64,000 bases of DNA from Nocardioides sp. ChNu-153 (GTDB taxonomy: Bacteria; Actinomycetota; Actinomycetes; Propionibacteriales; Nocardioidaceae): NCBI RefSeq assembly GCF_030466625.1, contig NZ_JADEVT010000016.1, positions 1 through 64,000 on the forward strand. The letters are read 5' to 3'. Every line of letters starts with the position of its first letter. Within the stretch, counting starts at the first letter, position 1. The notes below the pieces were generated by a model that had not been told where the DNA came from, did no database searches, and saw nothing but the letters and a program-made list of their open reading frames with translations. A program made the position numbers and the translations under genes. This document shows, piece by piece, positions 9,173-17,490 of the stretch.

Positions 9173-10279
9173 TCAGGTGCGCCGGAGCACGAGGAGCGCG
9201 CAGTCGTCGGCCCCCGGACCCAGGTCGGCCAGCACCCGGTGCCCCAGCCCGGCCAGCCCCGCGGGGGCGTGGCGCAGCAGGTGCTCGCTGAGGAGCGCGA
9301 TGCCGTCGTCGATGTCCGTGCCGCCGTCCTCGACCAGGCCGTCGGTGTAGAGCACGACCGCGTCGCCGACGTCGAGCCGCAGGCGGGCGGGCGGGTAGTC
9401 GGCGCCGGGGACGACACCCAGCAGCGGGCCGGACAGCTCGACGCGCTGGACCTCGCCGCAACGGCGGATCACCAGCGCCGGCGGGTGCCCGGCGGTGTAG
9501 GCCTCCACGTCGCCGCTGCGCAGGTCCACCGACAGGTGCACCGCGGTCGCGAACCCCTCGTTCCAGCCCTGGCGCAGCAGGAACTCGTTGGCGGCCGGGA
9601 CCAGCTCGGCCGGCGGCACCGCGGCGACGAGACCGTTGAGCGCGCTGGAGAGCTGCAGCGCCCGGGTTCCGGCCTTCACCCCCTTGCCCGACACGTCGAC
9701 GAGCACGGCGTCGAGCCGGCCCCCGCAGGCCGTCTCGGAGAAGCAGAAGAAGTCGCCGCTGAAGGCCGTGCCGTCGGCCGTGCGCACCACCCGGTCGGCC
9801 GCCCACCCCTCGGGCAGCTCGGGCAGCCGGCCCTGCGCCTGGATGCGGTCGCGCAGGTCGACCAGCATCGCCTCGCCCTCCGCGCCGCCCAGACCGAGCC
9901 GCACCCGGCGCAGCGAGGTGACGAGCACGAGCAGCCCGATCGTCGTGTAGACCGCGACCGACGCCCACAGCTTCGGCGTGAAGGCCGTCTGCTGGGTCAG
10001 GGCCAGCCCCAGCACGACCATCGCGAAGACGATGTAGCCCGCCAGCTGTCGCGGGCGCAGGAACAGCGTCGAGGCGACCATGGGCACGGTCAGGGTGTTG
10101 AGGGGGACGGTGTCCGGCCACAGCGCGACGAGGCAGCCGACGACGGTCGTCGTCACCACCAGCGCGCCGAGCGCCCGGTGGGCGACGGCGGAACGGCGCA
10201 CGTCCCGGAGCACGAGGCCCCGGGGGCGCCGGGGGCGGCCCCTACCTTCCGTCCGAGACGACGCGTGCAGAGCGGTCAT
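9173..10279 (-). CDS. PP2C/SpoIIE-type protein phosphatase with N-terminal membrane domain
   Basis: 368 aa. Residues 1-125 contain four hydrophobic helices after an Arg-rich cytoplasmic start. Residues 160-365 form a SpoIIE-like PP2C domain: FSGDFFCF (first metal Asp), VDVSGKGVKAG, TAGHPPAL, and LYTDGLVEDG (metal Asp). This is the layout of membrane RsbU/RsbP-like phosphatases that dephosphorylate anti-anti-sigma factors, although no such partner is encoded nearby. It is last in a minus-strand run metG-hydrolase-rpiB-nei and starts 27 nt after nei. Confidence 0.9.
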   Translation of the reverse strand: MTALHASSRTEGRGRPRRPRGLVLRDVRRSAVAHRALGALVVTTTVVGCLVALWPDTVPLNTLTVPMVASTLFLRPRQLAGYIVFAMVVLGLALTQQTAFTPKLWASVAVYTTIGLLVLVTSLRRVRLGLGGAEGEAMLVDLRDRIQAQGRLPELPEGWAADRVVRTADGTAFSGDFFCFSETACGGRLDAVLVDVSGKGVKAGTRALQLSSALNGLVAAVPPAELVPAANEFLLRQGWNEGFATAVHLSVDLRSGDVEAYTAGHPPALVIRRCGEVQRVELSGPLLGVVPGADYPPARLRLDVGDAVVLYTDGLVEDGGTDIDDGIALLSEHLLRHAPAGLAGLGHRVLADLGPGADDCALLVLRRT

Positions 10280-10306
10280 CGTGCCCTCCCACGTCGGATT
10301 CCTCCG

Positions 10307-11164
10307 TCACTGTACGCCCCGGGGGACGTGGCGCCGTTGGCACCGACCGCACCAGAACAGGTTGCGCTGGGCGAGCTCGGCCCGACGCACGGGCGAGCCG
10401 CACACCAGGCAGGGCAGGCCGTCGCGCCGGTAGACGTAGACCTCGCCCCCGTGGTCGTCGACGCGCGGCTCCCGGCCCATCGCCTCCGGGGTGTGCTCGG
10501 GCCGCACGGTGTCGATGCGGCCCGTGCGGACGCCGTCGTGCATGAGGTCCACCAGGTCGGCCCACAGCTCGTCGTACCGCCGGCGCCGCAGGCTCTCCCC
10601 CGGGCGGTAGGGATCGAGCCGGTGCCGGAACAGCACCTCGGCGCGGTAGACGTTGCCGACCCCCGCGAGCACCGTCTGGTCCATCAGGAGGGCGGCCAGC
10701 GGGGCACGGCTCCGCCCGATCCGGGCCCAGCCCCGGTCGGGGTCGGCGTCGTCGCGCAGCGGGTCGGGGCCGAGGCGGTCCGCCACGGCCCGCACGCCCG
10801 CGCCCGTCACCAGCTCGCAGGCGGTGGCCCCGCGCAGGTCGGCCCAGGCGGCGCCGCCGTCGTCGCGGGCGGCCACCAGCCGCAGGCGCACCTGCCCCAC
10901 CGGGGCCGGCACCGCGTCGTCGACCGCGGTGGCCCCGAGCACGAACGTGCCGTAGAGACCGAGGTGCACGTGGACGAACCGGTCCGCACCGAGGTCGAGG
11001 AACAGGTGCTTGCCCCACGCCTGCGCCCCCTCGAGCACGGCGCCGTCGAGCAGGGCCGCCTCGGTGGCGAACCGGCCCTGGGGGCTGGAGACCCGCACGA
11101 CCCGGCCCGCGAACGCGTCACCGAGGTCGTGGGCCAGCCGGTGGAGGGTGTGGCCCTCGGGCAC
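10307..11164 (-). CDS. nei: Fpg/Nei family DNA glycosylase (Nei1-like)
   Basis: 285 aa. It begins MPEGHTLHRLAHDLG: Pro2 is the nucleophile and Glu3 the acid, and the PEGHT form is typical of actinobacterial Nei (endonuclease VIII). The helix-two-turn-helix lies at about residues 165-190 (AGVGNVYRAEVLF). The C-terminal zinc finger has four Cys (PCLVCGSP then FWCGRCQR) at about residues 248-276. It excises oxidised pyrimidines in base excision repair. The start is 13 nt after the rpiB stop, so it is in the same operon. The same rpiB-nei pairing is known from M. tuberculosis (Rv2465c-Rv2464c). Confidence 0.95.
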   Translation of the reverse strand: MPEGHTLHRLAHDLGDAFAGRVVRVSSPQGRFATEAALLDGAVLEGAQAWGKHLFLDLGADRFVHVHLGLYGTFVLGATAVDDAVPAPVGQVRLRLVAARDDGGAAWADLRGATACELVTGAGVRAVADRLGPDPLRDDADPDRGWARIGRSRAPLAALLMDQTVLAGVGNVYRAEVLFRHRLDPYRPGESLRRRRYDELWADLVDLMHDGVRTGRIDTVRPEHTPEAMGREPRVDDHGGEVYVYRRDGLPCLVCGSPVRRAELAQRNLFWCGRCQRRHVPRGVQ

Positions 11165-11177
11165 GCGCGCGGCCCGC

Positions 11178-11705
11178 TCAGGAGGCGGTGTCGGCGCTGC
11201 CCGCGTCGTACCCGGGGAGGGCCGAGGCCGGCAGCGGCGGGAGGTCGCGGGTGACCTCGTAGTCGCCCAGCTGGGCGATGCGGCGCACGTGGCGCTCGTC
11301 GTCGCTGAAGGGGGTGGTGAGGAAGACCTCGACGAAGCGGGTCATCTCCTCCAGCGTGTGCTGGCGCCCGCCGACGGAGATCACGTTGGCGTCGTTGTGC
11401 TCGCGGGCCAGGACGGCGGTCGCCTCCGACCACACGAGGGCGGCCCGGACGCCGATGACCTTGTTGGCGGCCATCTGCTCGCCGTTGCCGGAGCCGCCGA
11501 TGACGACGCCCAGGCTGTCCAGGCCCTCGGCCTGGTCGGCGGCGACGCCCTCCGCCGCCCGCAGGCAGAAGACGGGGTAGTCGTCGACGGCGTCGAAGAC
11601 GAAGGGGCCGTGGTCGACGGCCTCGTAGCCGCTGTCGGCCAGCCAGTTCAGCAGGTGGTCCTTGAGCTCGAGGCCGGCGTGGTCGGAACCGAGGTGAACG
11701 CGCAT
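11178..11705 (-). CDS. rpiB: Ribose-5-phosphate isomerase B
   Basis: 175 aa, the length of actinobacterial RpiB. The N-terminal LGSDHAG and the motif GGSGNGEQMAANK are present. Glu76 aligns with the catalytic Glu75 of the M. tuberculosis enzyme, which replaces the Cys of the E. coli type. REHNDANVISVGGR completes the phosphate/sugar site. It interconverts ribose-5-phosphate and ribulose-5-phosphate in the pentose phosphate pathway. It lies 12 nt after the hydrolase stop and 13 nt before nei, forming a tight operon. Confidence 0.97.
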   Translation of the reverse strand: MRVHLGSDHAGLELKDHLLNWLADSGYEAVDHGPFVFDAVDDYPVFCLRAAEGVAADQAEGLDSLGVVIGGSGNGEQMAANKVIGVRAALVWSEATAVLAREHNDANVISVGGRQHTLEEMTRFVEVFLTTPFSDDERHVRRIAQLGDYEVTRDLPPLPASALPGYDAGSADTAS

Positions 11706-11717
11706 GCGCCGATCCTC

Positions 11718-12602
11718 TCAGGCGTGCTGGCGCAGGAAGCCCGCGACCTGCCACATGAGCGGCTCCGCCGCGTCGTACGTCGCGGTGTGGCGCCAGAAGC
11801 CGTGCAGCTGGCCGAGGTAGCGGGTGCCGACCACCTGCACCCCCTCTTCCGCGAGCCGGGCGGCGAGGTGCTCGCCCTCGTCGCGCAGGGGGTCGTGCTC
11901 GGCGGTGACGACGAGCGTCGCCGGGAGGGTGCCCAGGCGGTCGGAGCGCAGCGGCGCCAGGTCGGGGTGCTCGAGGTCGGCGGGGGTGGCGGCGTACTGC
12001 TCCCAGTACCAGGCCGCCTCGCGGGGGTCGAAGCCGTGGTTCTCGGTGGTGAACGACCCGAACCCGCCCTGCGGGTCGAGGAACGGGTAGATCAGCACCA
12101 GGGCAGCGAAACGGCCGGGGTGGCGCAGGGCGGCCACGAGCGCGAGGTTGCCGCCGGCGCTGTCGCCGTGGACCGAGGTCGGACCGGCGAGTCCCTCCTC
12201 CTCGGCGTGGGCGTCGAGCCAGGCCAGCACCGTGTCGACGTCGTCGGGCGCGGCCGGGAACCGGTGCTCGGGCGGGCGGCGGTAGTCGACGCTCAGCACC
12301 GCGACGCCCGCGCGGTTGGCGAACATCCGCACGGCGGCGTCGTGCACCTCGACGTCGTTGAGCACGAAGCCGCCCCCGTGGAGGTGGACGACGACGCCCG
12401 GACGCGCGTCGGCCGGGCGGTAGAGCCGGCACCCGACCCCGTCGGCGTCGACGTCGCGGACCTCGGCGACGTCCTCCCGCGGCTGCGCGAGGGCCGCCTC
12501 GCGGTCGGCGGCCCGGGCCGCCGCCACGTCGAAGTCGGGGTCGGTGACCTTCTGCTCGTCGGCCGAGGACTCGAGGGCGCGCCGCGCCTGCGGGAACAGC
12601 AT
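11718..12602 (-). CDS. Alpha/beta hydrolase of the hormone-sensitive-lipase (LipP/HSL) family
   Basis: 294 aa. The oxyanion motif HGGG is at 75-78, the nucleophile elbow GDSAGG has Ser148, and DPLRDEG (acid) and QLHGFW (His) complete a plausible triad. This is the bacterial HSL/type IV esterase layout. The substrate is unknown; short-chain acyl esters are usual for the family. A TAGGCT hexamer 6 nt before the ATG could give its own leaderless transcript, although metG ends only 27 nt upstream. RpiB follows 12 nt downstream. It is cytoplasmic, with no signal peptide. Confidence 0.9.
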   Translation of the reverse strand: MLFPQARRALESSADEQKVTDPDFDVAAARAADREAALAQPREDVAEVRDVDADGVGCRLYRPADARPGVVVHLHGGGFVLNDVEVHDAAVRMFANRAGVAVLSVDYRRPPEHRFPAAPDDVDTVLAWLDAHAEEEGLAGPTSVHGDSAGGNLALVAALRHPGRFAALVLIYPFLDPQGGFGSFTTENHGFDPREAAWYWEQYAATPADLEHPDLAPLRSDRLGTLPATLVVTAEHDPLRDEGEHLAARLAEEGVQVVGTRYLGQLHGFWRHTATYDAAEPLMWQVAGFLRQHA

Positions 12603-12608
12603 GGCGCC

Positions 12609-12614
12609 AGCCTA
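12609..12614 (-). promoter_or_regulatory. Possible -10 element of the alpha/beta hydrolase gene
   Basis: TAGGCT on the minus strand ends 6 nt before the ATG at 12602, the spacing expected for a leaderless transcript. It lies in the 27-nt gap after metG. Confidence 0.45.
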
Positions 12615-12629
12615 GGTCCCCCCTCGGCT

Positions 12630-14441
12630 TCAGGAGTCCAGGCGGGCGAGCTCCTCGTCGACGACGGCCGGGTCGAGCTTCGTGAAGACCGGCGTGGGCT
12701 TGGCGACCGGCCGGCCCACCTCGACCGGGGTACGCCGCCACGGCCGCGCCGCGGCGTACTCACCCGTGATCGTGGGGTAGGACCGCGACGGGTCGTCGAG
12801 GTCGTCGACCTCCTCGATGCGCGGCATCGGCTGGACGTCGCCGGCGCCGCCGAACACGCGGTCCACCGCGTTCGCCGAGAACGGCAGGAACGGCGACAGC
12901 ACCGTGTTGAGGTCGGCCACGCACTGGGTGAGCACGTGCAGCACGGTGCCGAGACGCTCGCGCTGGTCGTCGCCCTTGAGGGTCCACGGCGCGGTGTCGG
13001 TGACGTACTTGTTCACCTCGCCCACCGCCTTCATGGCCTCGCCGATCGCGGCCTTCTGGCGGTGGCGGGCCAGCAGGTCGCCGACGGTCGTGAAGGTCTG
13101 CTCGACCAGGTCCAGGAGCGCGGCGTCGCCCTCCTCGAGCGGGCCCGCGGGCGGGATCGCGCCGAAGTTCTTGGCCACCAGCGTCGCCGTGCGGTTGACC
13201 AGGTTGCCCCATCCGGCGACGAGCTCGTCGTTGGTGCGGCGCACGAACTCGGCCCAGGTGAAGTCGCTGTCCTGGTTCTCCGGCCCGGCCGCGGCGACGA
13301 AGTAGCGGAACGCGTCGGGCTGGTAGCGCTCGAGGAGGTCGCGCACGTAGATGACGACCTTCTTCGACGAGGAGAACTTGCGGCCCTCCATCGTGAGGAA
13401 CTCGCTGGACACGACCTCGGTGGGCAGCGCCAGCTCGCCGTACTCCCCCGGGCTGCCGCCCTTGTCGCCCTTGCCCGCGTACGCGAGCAGCTCGGCGGGC
13501 CAGATCTGGCTGTGGAACGTGATGTTGTCCTTGCCCATGAAGTAGTAGCCGAGCGCGTCCTCGCCGCCCTCGGGGGCGGGGTTCCACCACGCGCGCCACG
13601 CGTCGGGGTCGCCCGTACGGCGGGCCCACTCGATGGACGCGGAGAGGTAGCCGACGACGGCGTCGAACCAGACGTAGAGCTTCTTCGTCGGGTTGTCGCG
13701 CCAGCCGTCGAGCGGCACCGGGATGCCCCAGTCGATGTCGCGCGTCATCGCACGGGGCCGGATCTCCCCGAGGATGTTCTTCGAGAACCGGATGACGTTG
13801 GGGCGCCACGTGCCGGAGGCCTCGCGCTCGTCGAGCCACTCCCCCAGGGCCTCGGCCAGCGCCGGCAGGTCGAGGAAGAAGTGCTGCGTCTCGACGAACT
13901 CGGGCGTCTCGCCGTTGATGCGCGACACGGGGTCCTTCAGGTCCGCCGGGTCGAGCTGGTTGCCGCAGTTGTCGCACTGGTCGCCGCGGGCGCCGTCGTA
14001 CCCGCAGATGGGGCAGGTGCCCTCGATGTAGCGGTCGGGCAGCGTGCGGCCCGTGGACGGCGAGATGGCGCCGTACGTCGTGCGCTCGACGAAGTAGCCG
14101 TTCTCGTGGACGCCCGTGAAGAGCTCCTGCACCACCGCGTAGTGGTTGCGCGTCGTGGTGCGGGTGTAGAGGTCGTAGGAGATGCCGAGCGCAGCGAGGT
14201 CCTCGACGATGAGGCGGTGGTTGCGGTCGGCGAGCTCCTGGGCGCTGACGCCGGCCTCGTCCGCGGCGATGAGGATCGGGGTGCCGTGCTCGTCGGAGCC
14301 CGACACCATGAGGACGTCGTGGCCCGCCATGCGCATGTACCGGCTGAACACGTCGGAGGGCACGCCGAAACCGGCCACGTGGCCGATGTGGCGCGGGCCG
14401 TTGGCGTACGGCCAGGCGACGGCGGACAGCACATGAGTCAT
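12630..14441 (-). CDS. metG: Methionyl-tRNA synthetase
   Basis: 603 aa from the ATG at 14441. This start is supported by the conserved N-terminus ([18 protein letters not shown]) and a TAGGAT hexamer 7 nt upstream. The HIGH motif is HIGH at about residues 18-21, and the zinc knuckle is [20 protein letters not shown]. The KMSKS equivalent is KFSSSK near residue 350. The C-terminal half is the anticodon-binding helical bundle; there is no appended EMAP domain. It charges tRNA-Met. The hydrolase gene starts 27 nt downstream. Confidence 0.98.
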   Translation of the reverse strand: MTHVLSAVAWPYANGPRHIGHVAGFGVPSDVFSRYMRMAGHDVLMVSGSDEHGTPILIAADEAGVSAQELADRNHRLIVEDLAALGISYDLYTRTTTRNHYAVVQELFTGVHENGYFVERTTYGAISPSTGRTLPDRYIEGTCPICGYDGARGDQCDNCGNQLDPADLKDPVSRINGETPEFVETQHFFLDLPALAEALGEWLDEREASGTWRPNVIRFSKNILGEIRPRAMTRDIDWGIPVPLDGWRDNPTKKLYVWFDAVVGYLSASIEWARRTGDPDAWRAWWNPAPEGGEDALGYYFMGKDNITFHSQIWPAELLAYAGKGDKGGSPGEYGELALPTEVVSSEFLTMEGRKFSSSKKVVIYVRDLLERYQPDAFRYFVAAAGPENQDSDFTWAEFVRRTNDELVAGWGNLVNRTATLVAKNFGAIPPAGPLEEGDAALLDLVEQTFTTVGDLLARHRQKAAIGEAMKAVGEVNKYVTDTAPWTLKGDDQRERLGTVLHVLTQCVADLNTVLSPFLPFSANAVDRVFGGAGDVQPMPRIEEVDDLDDPSRSYPTITGEYAAARPWRRTPVEVGRPVAKPTPVFTKLDPAVVDEELARLDS

Positions 14442-14448
14442 GGGGGCG

Positions 14449-14454
14449 ATCCTA
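14449..14454 (-). promoter_or_regulatory. -10 element of metG (leaderless type)
   Basis: TAGGAT on the minus strand is separated by exactly 7 nt from the metG ATG. No riboswitch or T-box could fit if transcription starts at the ATG. Confidence 0.6.
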
Positions 14455-14503
14455 GGAGCCCCGGTCCCCGCGCGCCGCAACGAGGCGGCGGGGCCGTGCC
14501 ACG

Positions 14504-15952
14504 TCAGCGCTGCTGCACGACCCAGGCGGCACGGCCGGACGAGGGCCGACTGGTCGCGGTGCCGAAGTAGGTGACCTGGACCGTGTGGGTGCCGACGCCC
14601 GGCTTCACGGTCAGCCCCAGCGTGCCGTAGCCGTCGACGAGCGTCGCGTCCTGCACCCGCACTCCGTCGACCGCGACCCGGACGCGGCCCGCCGCCGGCG
14701 TGCCGTCCGTGTTCGAGACCGCGAACCGCACCCGGTTCACGCCGCCGCGCAGCGTCGTCGGCGCGTCGAGGCGCACGTAGGTGCGGGTGTCCTGCACGCG
14801 GGCGGCGTCGATGCGGTCCTGCGTCTGGCGGCGGATGGCGTCCATCGACGCGTACACGTACCGGCCCGGGCACGCCGTGTCGTTGGTGTCGCGGTGACCG
14901 TCCATCACGTGCAGGTACGCCGTCGTGCCCGACGGGTACTTGTCGCTGCCCTCGGAGACCACGTCCCGCTTGTCGAGCGGGCTGAGGCCGGCCTGGTCCA
15001 GCTTGTACGCCGCGAGCGACGTCAGCTGCGTGATCGCGGCCGCGCTCGGCCGTGCGCCCTCGTGGTTGCCGATGAGGGCGATGCCGCAGGAGGTGGCGTT
15101 GAACCCGAGGGTGTGGGCGCCCCGGACGAGGCGCTTGACGCCGCCGGCCCGGCCCTCGAAGGCCCGGCCGAACTTGTCGACGAGCAGGTTGTAGCCGATG
15201 TCGGACCAGCCCAGGGTCTGCGTGTGGTACGCGTACATCGCCCGGATGATGCGCGGCACGTCCTCCGCGCCGTACGCGTTCGCGCCCGCCGTGTGGTGCA
15301 CGTGCACCTGCTCGAGCCGGTCGCAGTAGCGCAGCGAGCCGTCCCGCAGGGACTCGTCGGCGCCCCAGTCGGCGCGGGAGTAGACGAACGACATGGGCGC
15401 GGTGCGCTCCGCGCGTCGCGCCGGCACCGCCTGGGCGTCGGCGTCCAGGAGCTCGACCGCCAGCCCCGTGACCGGGCCGTCGGCGGCCACCTCGACCGCG
15501 TCGGCGTCGCCGACCCACACGAGGTCGCTCGCCCGGGTGCGGCGGGCGGCCCGCCCCTCCTCGCTGTCGGGGCTGGGGCCGTCCTGGAGGTGGCCGACCG
15601 CCTGCCACCCCTGCCAGGTGCCGTCGAGACCACGCACGCGCAGCGACAGCGCCGGGGAGCCCGTGGCCCAGGTCAGCGCGACGAGGGCGAAGCGGTCGGC
15701 CGTGACCGTGGTCGAGCGGGGCGCGCCACGGCCGGCGAGGGCCAGGGGCACGGTCGCGCGGCGCACCCCGCCGGACGCGGTCGTCGCCAGGCGCGCCCGG
15801 GTGGGACCGGCGGCGGCTGCCGCGGCGGGGGCACCGACCGACAGGGCGGTGGTCGACACCGTGGCGGCGCCGGCGCCGAGACCGGCGCCGACGAGGAGGG
15901 AGCGGCGGGAGGGGGTGGGTCGCGCGGGACCCTCGTGGTTGTCCGAGACCAT
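14504..15952 (-). CDS. Tat-exported peptidoglycan-recognition / N-acetylmuramoyl-L-alanine amidase
   Basis: 482 aa. The start is chosen at the ATG giving a twin-arginine signal ([11 protein letters not shown], Arg16-Arg17, then a hydrophobic Ala-rich stretch to about residue 48). The amidase_2/PGRP domain spans about residues 188-375. Zinc ligands are visible as the HH of VHVHHTAG (219-220), His353 of DGHRD and Cys361 of TACPG. The C-terminal 90 residues look like an Ig-like beta domain. It is predicted to cleave the lactyl-alanine amide of peptidoglycan outside the membrane. It lies 62 nt upstream of metG on the same strand and is divergent from the GPP34 gene. Confidence 0.92.
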   Translation of the reverse strand: MVSDNHEGPARPTPSRRSLLVGAGLGAGAATVSTTALSVGAPAAAAAAGPTRARLATTASGGVRRATVPLALAGRGAPRSTTVTADRFALVALTWATGSPALSLRVRGLDGTWQGWQAVGHLQDGPSPDSEEGRAARRTRASDLVWVGDADAVEVAADGPVTGLAVELLDADAQAVPARRAERTAPMSFVYSRADWGADESLRDGSLRYCDRLEQVHVHHTAGANAYGAEDVPRIIRAMYAYHTQTLGWSDIGYNLLVDKFGRAFEGRAGGVKRLVRGAHTLGFNATSCGIALIGNHEGARPSAAAITQLTSLAAYKLDQAGLSPLDKRDVVSEGSDKYPSGTTAYLHVMDGHRDTNDTACPGRYVYASMDAIRRQTQDRIDAARVQDTRTYVRLDAPTTLRGGVNRVRFAVSNTDGTPAAGRVRVAVDGVRVQDATLVDGYGTLGLTVKPGVGTHTVQVTYFGTATSRPSSGRAAWVVQQR

Positions 15953-16043
15953 CGCACCATCGTGGACCACGGCGCCGACGAGCGCGGATGATTCCGTGAG
16001 GTGGCCGTTGAACCGGCCGTCGGGGCGCGCTTCGATGGGGCGC

Positions 16044-16718
16044 ATGGCGCTCATCGCGGAGGACCTCCTGCTGCTCCTGCTCGACGACGAGGACGGCACC
16101 CTGCTGCAGCAGTCCTTCCTCGACCAGGCGCTCGCCGGGGCGGTGCTCGCGGAGCTGGCCGCGGAGGGGCTCGTCGAGCTGGGCGAGGAGCGGCGCTGGG
16201 GCGCGAAGCCGCACGTGCTCGCCGTACGCGGCGCGCACACCGACGACCCGGTGCTCGCCACCGCGCTGGAGCGCGTCGCGGAGAAGCCGCGCGACGCCCA
16301 GGGGCTGCTGCACCCGCTCGCGAAGGGCCTGCGGGCCACGCTGCTCGACCGGCTCGCCGAGCGCGGCGTCCTGCGCCGGGAGGAGGGCCGCGTGCTGGGC
16401 CTGTTCCGGCGCACCACCTGGCCGGCGGTCGACTCGGCGCACGAGGAGCAGGTGCGCGACGAGCTGGAGGCGACGCTGGTCCACGAGCGCCCCGCCGCGC
16501 CCCGCGCCGCGGCGCTCATCGGCCTGCTCCACGCCATCGGTGTGGTGCACCGGGTGGTCGACCGCGAGGGCGTCTCGGCCGCCGAGGTGAAGCGCCGCGC
16601 GAAGGCCGTCGCCGAGGGCGAGCTGGCCTCCGAGGCCGTCGGCTCCGCCGTCCAGGCGATGTACGTCGCGATCTGGACCGCGACCATCGTGCCCGTCATC
16701 ACCACCACGACGAGTTGA
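16044..16718 (+). CDS. GPP34 (GOLPH3-like) domain protein
   Basis: 224 aa. The GPP34 opening [18 protein letters not shown] is followed by an all-helical fold with a hydrophobic beta-hairpin region. GOLPH3-like proteins bind phosphoinositides in eukaryotes. Actinobacteria carry many GPP34 proteins of unknown role, possibly in membrane or secondary-metabolite trafficking. It is a single gene, divergent from the amidase gene and ended by a strong hairpin at 16725-16760. Confidence 0.88.
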   Translation: MALIAEDLLLLLLDDEDGTLLQQSFLDQALAGAVLAELAAEGLVELGEERRWGAKPHVLAVRGAHTDDPVLATALERVAEKPRDAQGLLHPLAKGLRATLLDRLAERGVLRREEGRVLGLFRRTTWPAVDSAHEEQVRDELEATLVHERPAAPRAAALIGLLHAIGVVHRVVDREGVSAAEVKRRAKAVAEGELASEAVGSAVQAMYVAIWTATIVPVITTTTS

Positions 16719-16724
16719 ACGCGA

Positions 16725-16760
16725 GTGGCGGGTTCCCCGGTGCACCGGGGAACCCGCCAC
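16725..16760. terminator. Bidirectional hairpin terminator
   Basis: A perfect 16-bp inverted repeat (16725-16740 with 16745-16760) around TGCA. It lies between the convergent GPP34 and DsbA-like genes. There is no U-tract, as is usual for actinobacterial terminators. Confidence 0.85.
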
Positions 16761-16769
16761 CCCGCGGGC

Positions 16770-17408
16770 TCAGCTGAAGTCCAGGTCCCCGGTGCGGGTG
16801 CGCTTGAGCTCGAAGAAGTACGGGAACGACGCGACGGTCACCGAGGCGTCCCACAGCTTGCCAGCGTCCTCGCCGCGCGGGATCTTCGTCAGCACGGGCC
16901 CGAAGAACGCCGTGCCGTCGATCGCGATGACCGGCGTGCCGACCTCCATGCCGACCTGGTCCATCCCGGCGTGGTGCGACGCCTTGAGGGCCTCGTCGTA
17001 CTCGGTCGAGTCGGCGGCGTCGGCCAGCTCGCGCGGCAGACCGGCCTCCTCGAGCGCCTCCTCGATCACCTCGCGGGTGAAGTCCCGCTCGTCGAGGTGC
17101 CGGCGGTTGCCCAGTGCGGTGTAGAGCGGCAGCAGCGCCTCCTTGCCGTGGGCCTGCTCGGCGGCGATGCAGACGCGCACCGGGCCCCAGCCGGTCGAGA
17201 GCATCTCGCGGTAGTCGTCCGGGATGTCCTTGTCCTCGTTCAGGTAGGACAGGCTCATCACGTTCCAGGTCACCTCGATGTCGCGCACCTTCTCCACCTC
17301 GAGGATCCAGCGCGAGGTGATCCAGGCGAAGGGGCAGAGCGGGTCGAACCAGAAGTCCGCGCGGGACCTGTCGGCGGTGGGCACGGCTGCAGCGGCGTCG
17401 GTGGTCAT
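16770..17408 (-). CDS. DsbA-family mycothiol-dependent nitroreductase-like protein (Rv2466c type)
   Basis: 212 aa from the ATG at 17408. The thioredoxin-fold motif reads DPLCPFAW, and the rest ([44 protein letters not shown]) closely follows what I recall of M. tuberculosis Rv2466c. That enzyme has CPWC; here the first Cys (25) is kept and the second position is Ala28. It is presumably a mycothiol-linked monothiol reductase in the cytoplasm. It is divergent from pepN with about 80 nt between starts, as in M. tuberculosis. Confidence 0.92.
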   Translation of the reverse strand: MTTDAAAAVPTADRSRADFWFDPLCPFAWITSRWILEVEKVRDIEVTWNVMSLSYLNEDKDIPDDYREMLSTGWGPVRVCIAAEQAHGKEALLPLYTALGNRRHLDERDFTREVIEEALEEAGLPRELADAADSTEYDEALKASHHAGMDQVGMEVGTPVIAIDGTAFFGPVLTKIPRGEDAGKLWDASVTVASFPYFFELKRTRTGDLDFS

Positions 17409-17490
17409 GCCTGCGGCAACCCGGCCGCGGCCCCCGGCATTCCCGCGTGCCCGCCTCCCGCCGTACCCGGGTCGGTGGAAGGATCGGCCC

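Noticed and set aside
14442..14503. T-box or SAM-type riboswitch before metG
   Set aside because: The -10 hexamer lies 7 nt from the ATG, leaving no leader, and no conserved riboswitch core is visible.
11010..14570. 1186-codon plus-strand open frame opposite rpiB/hydrolase/metG
   Set aside because: No domain is recognisable and it lies antisense to metG with its complete catalytic motifs.
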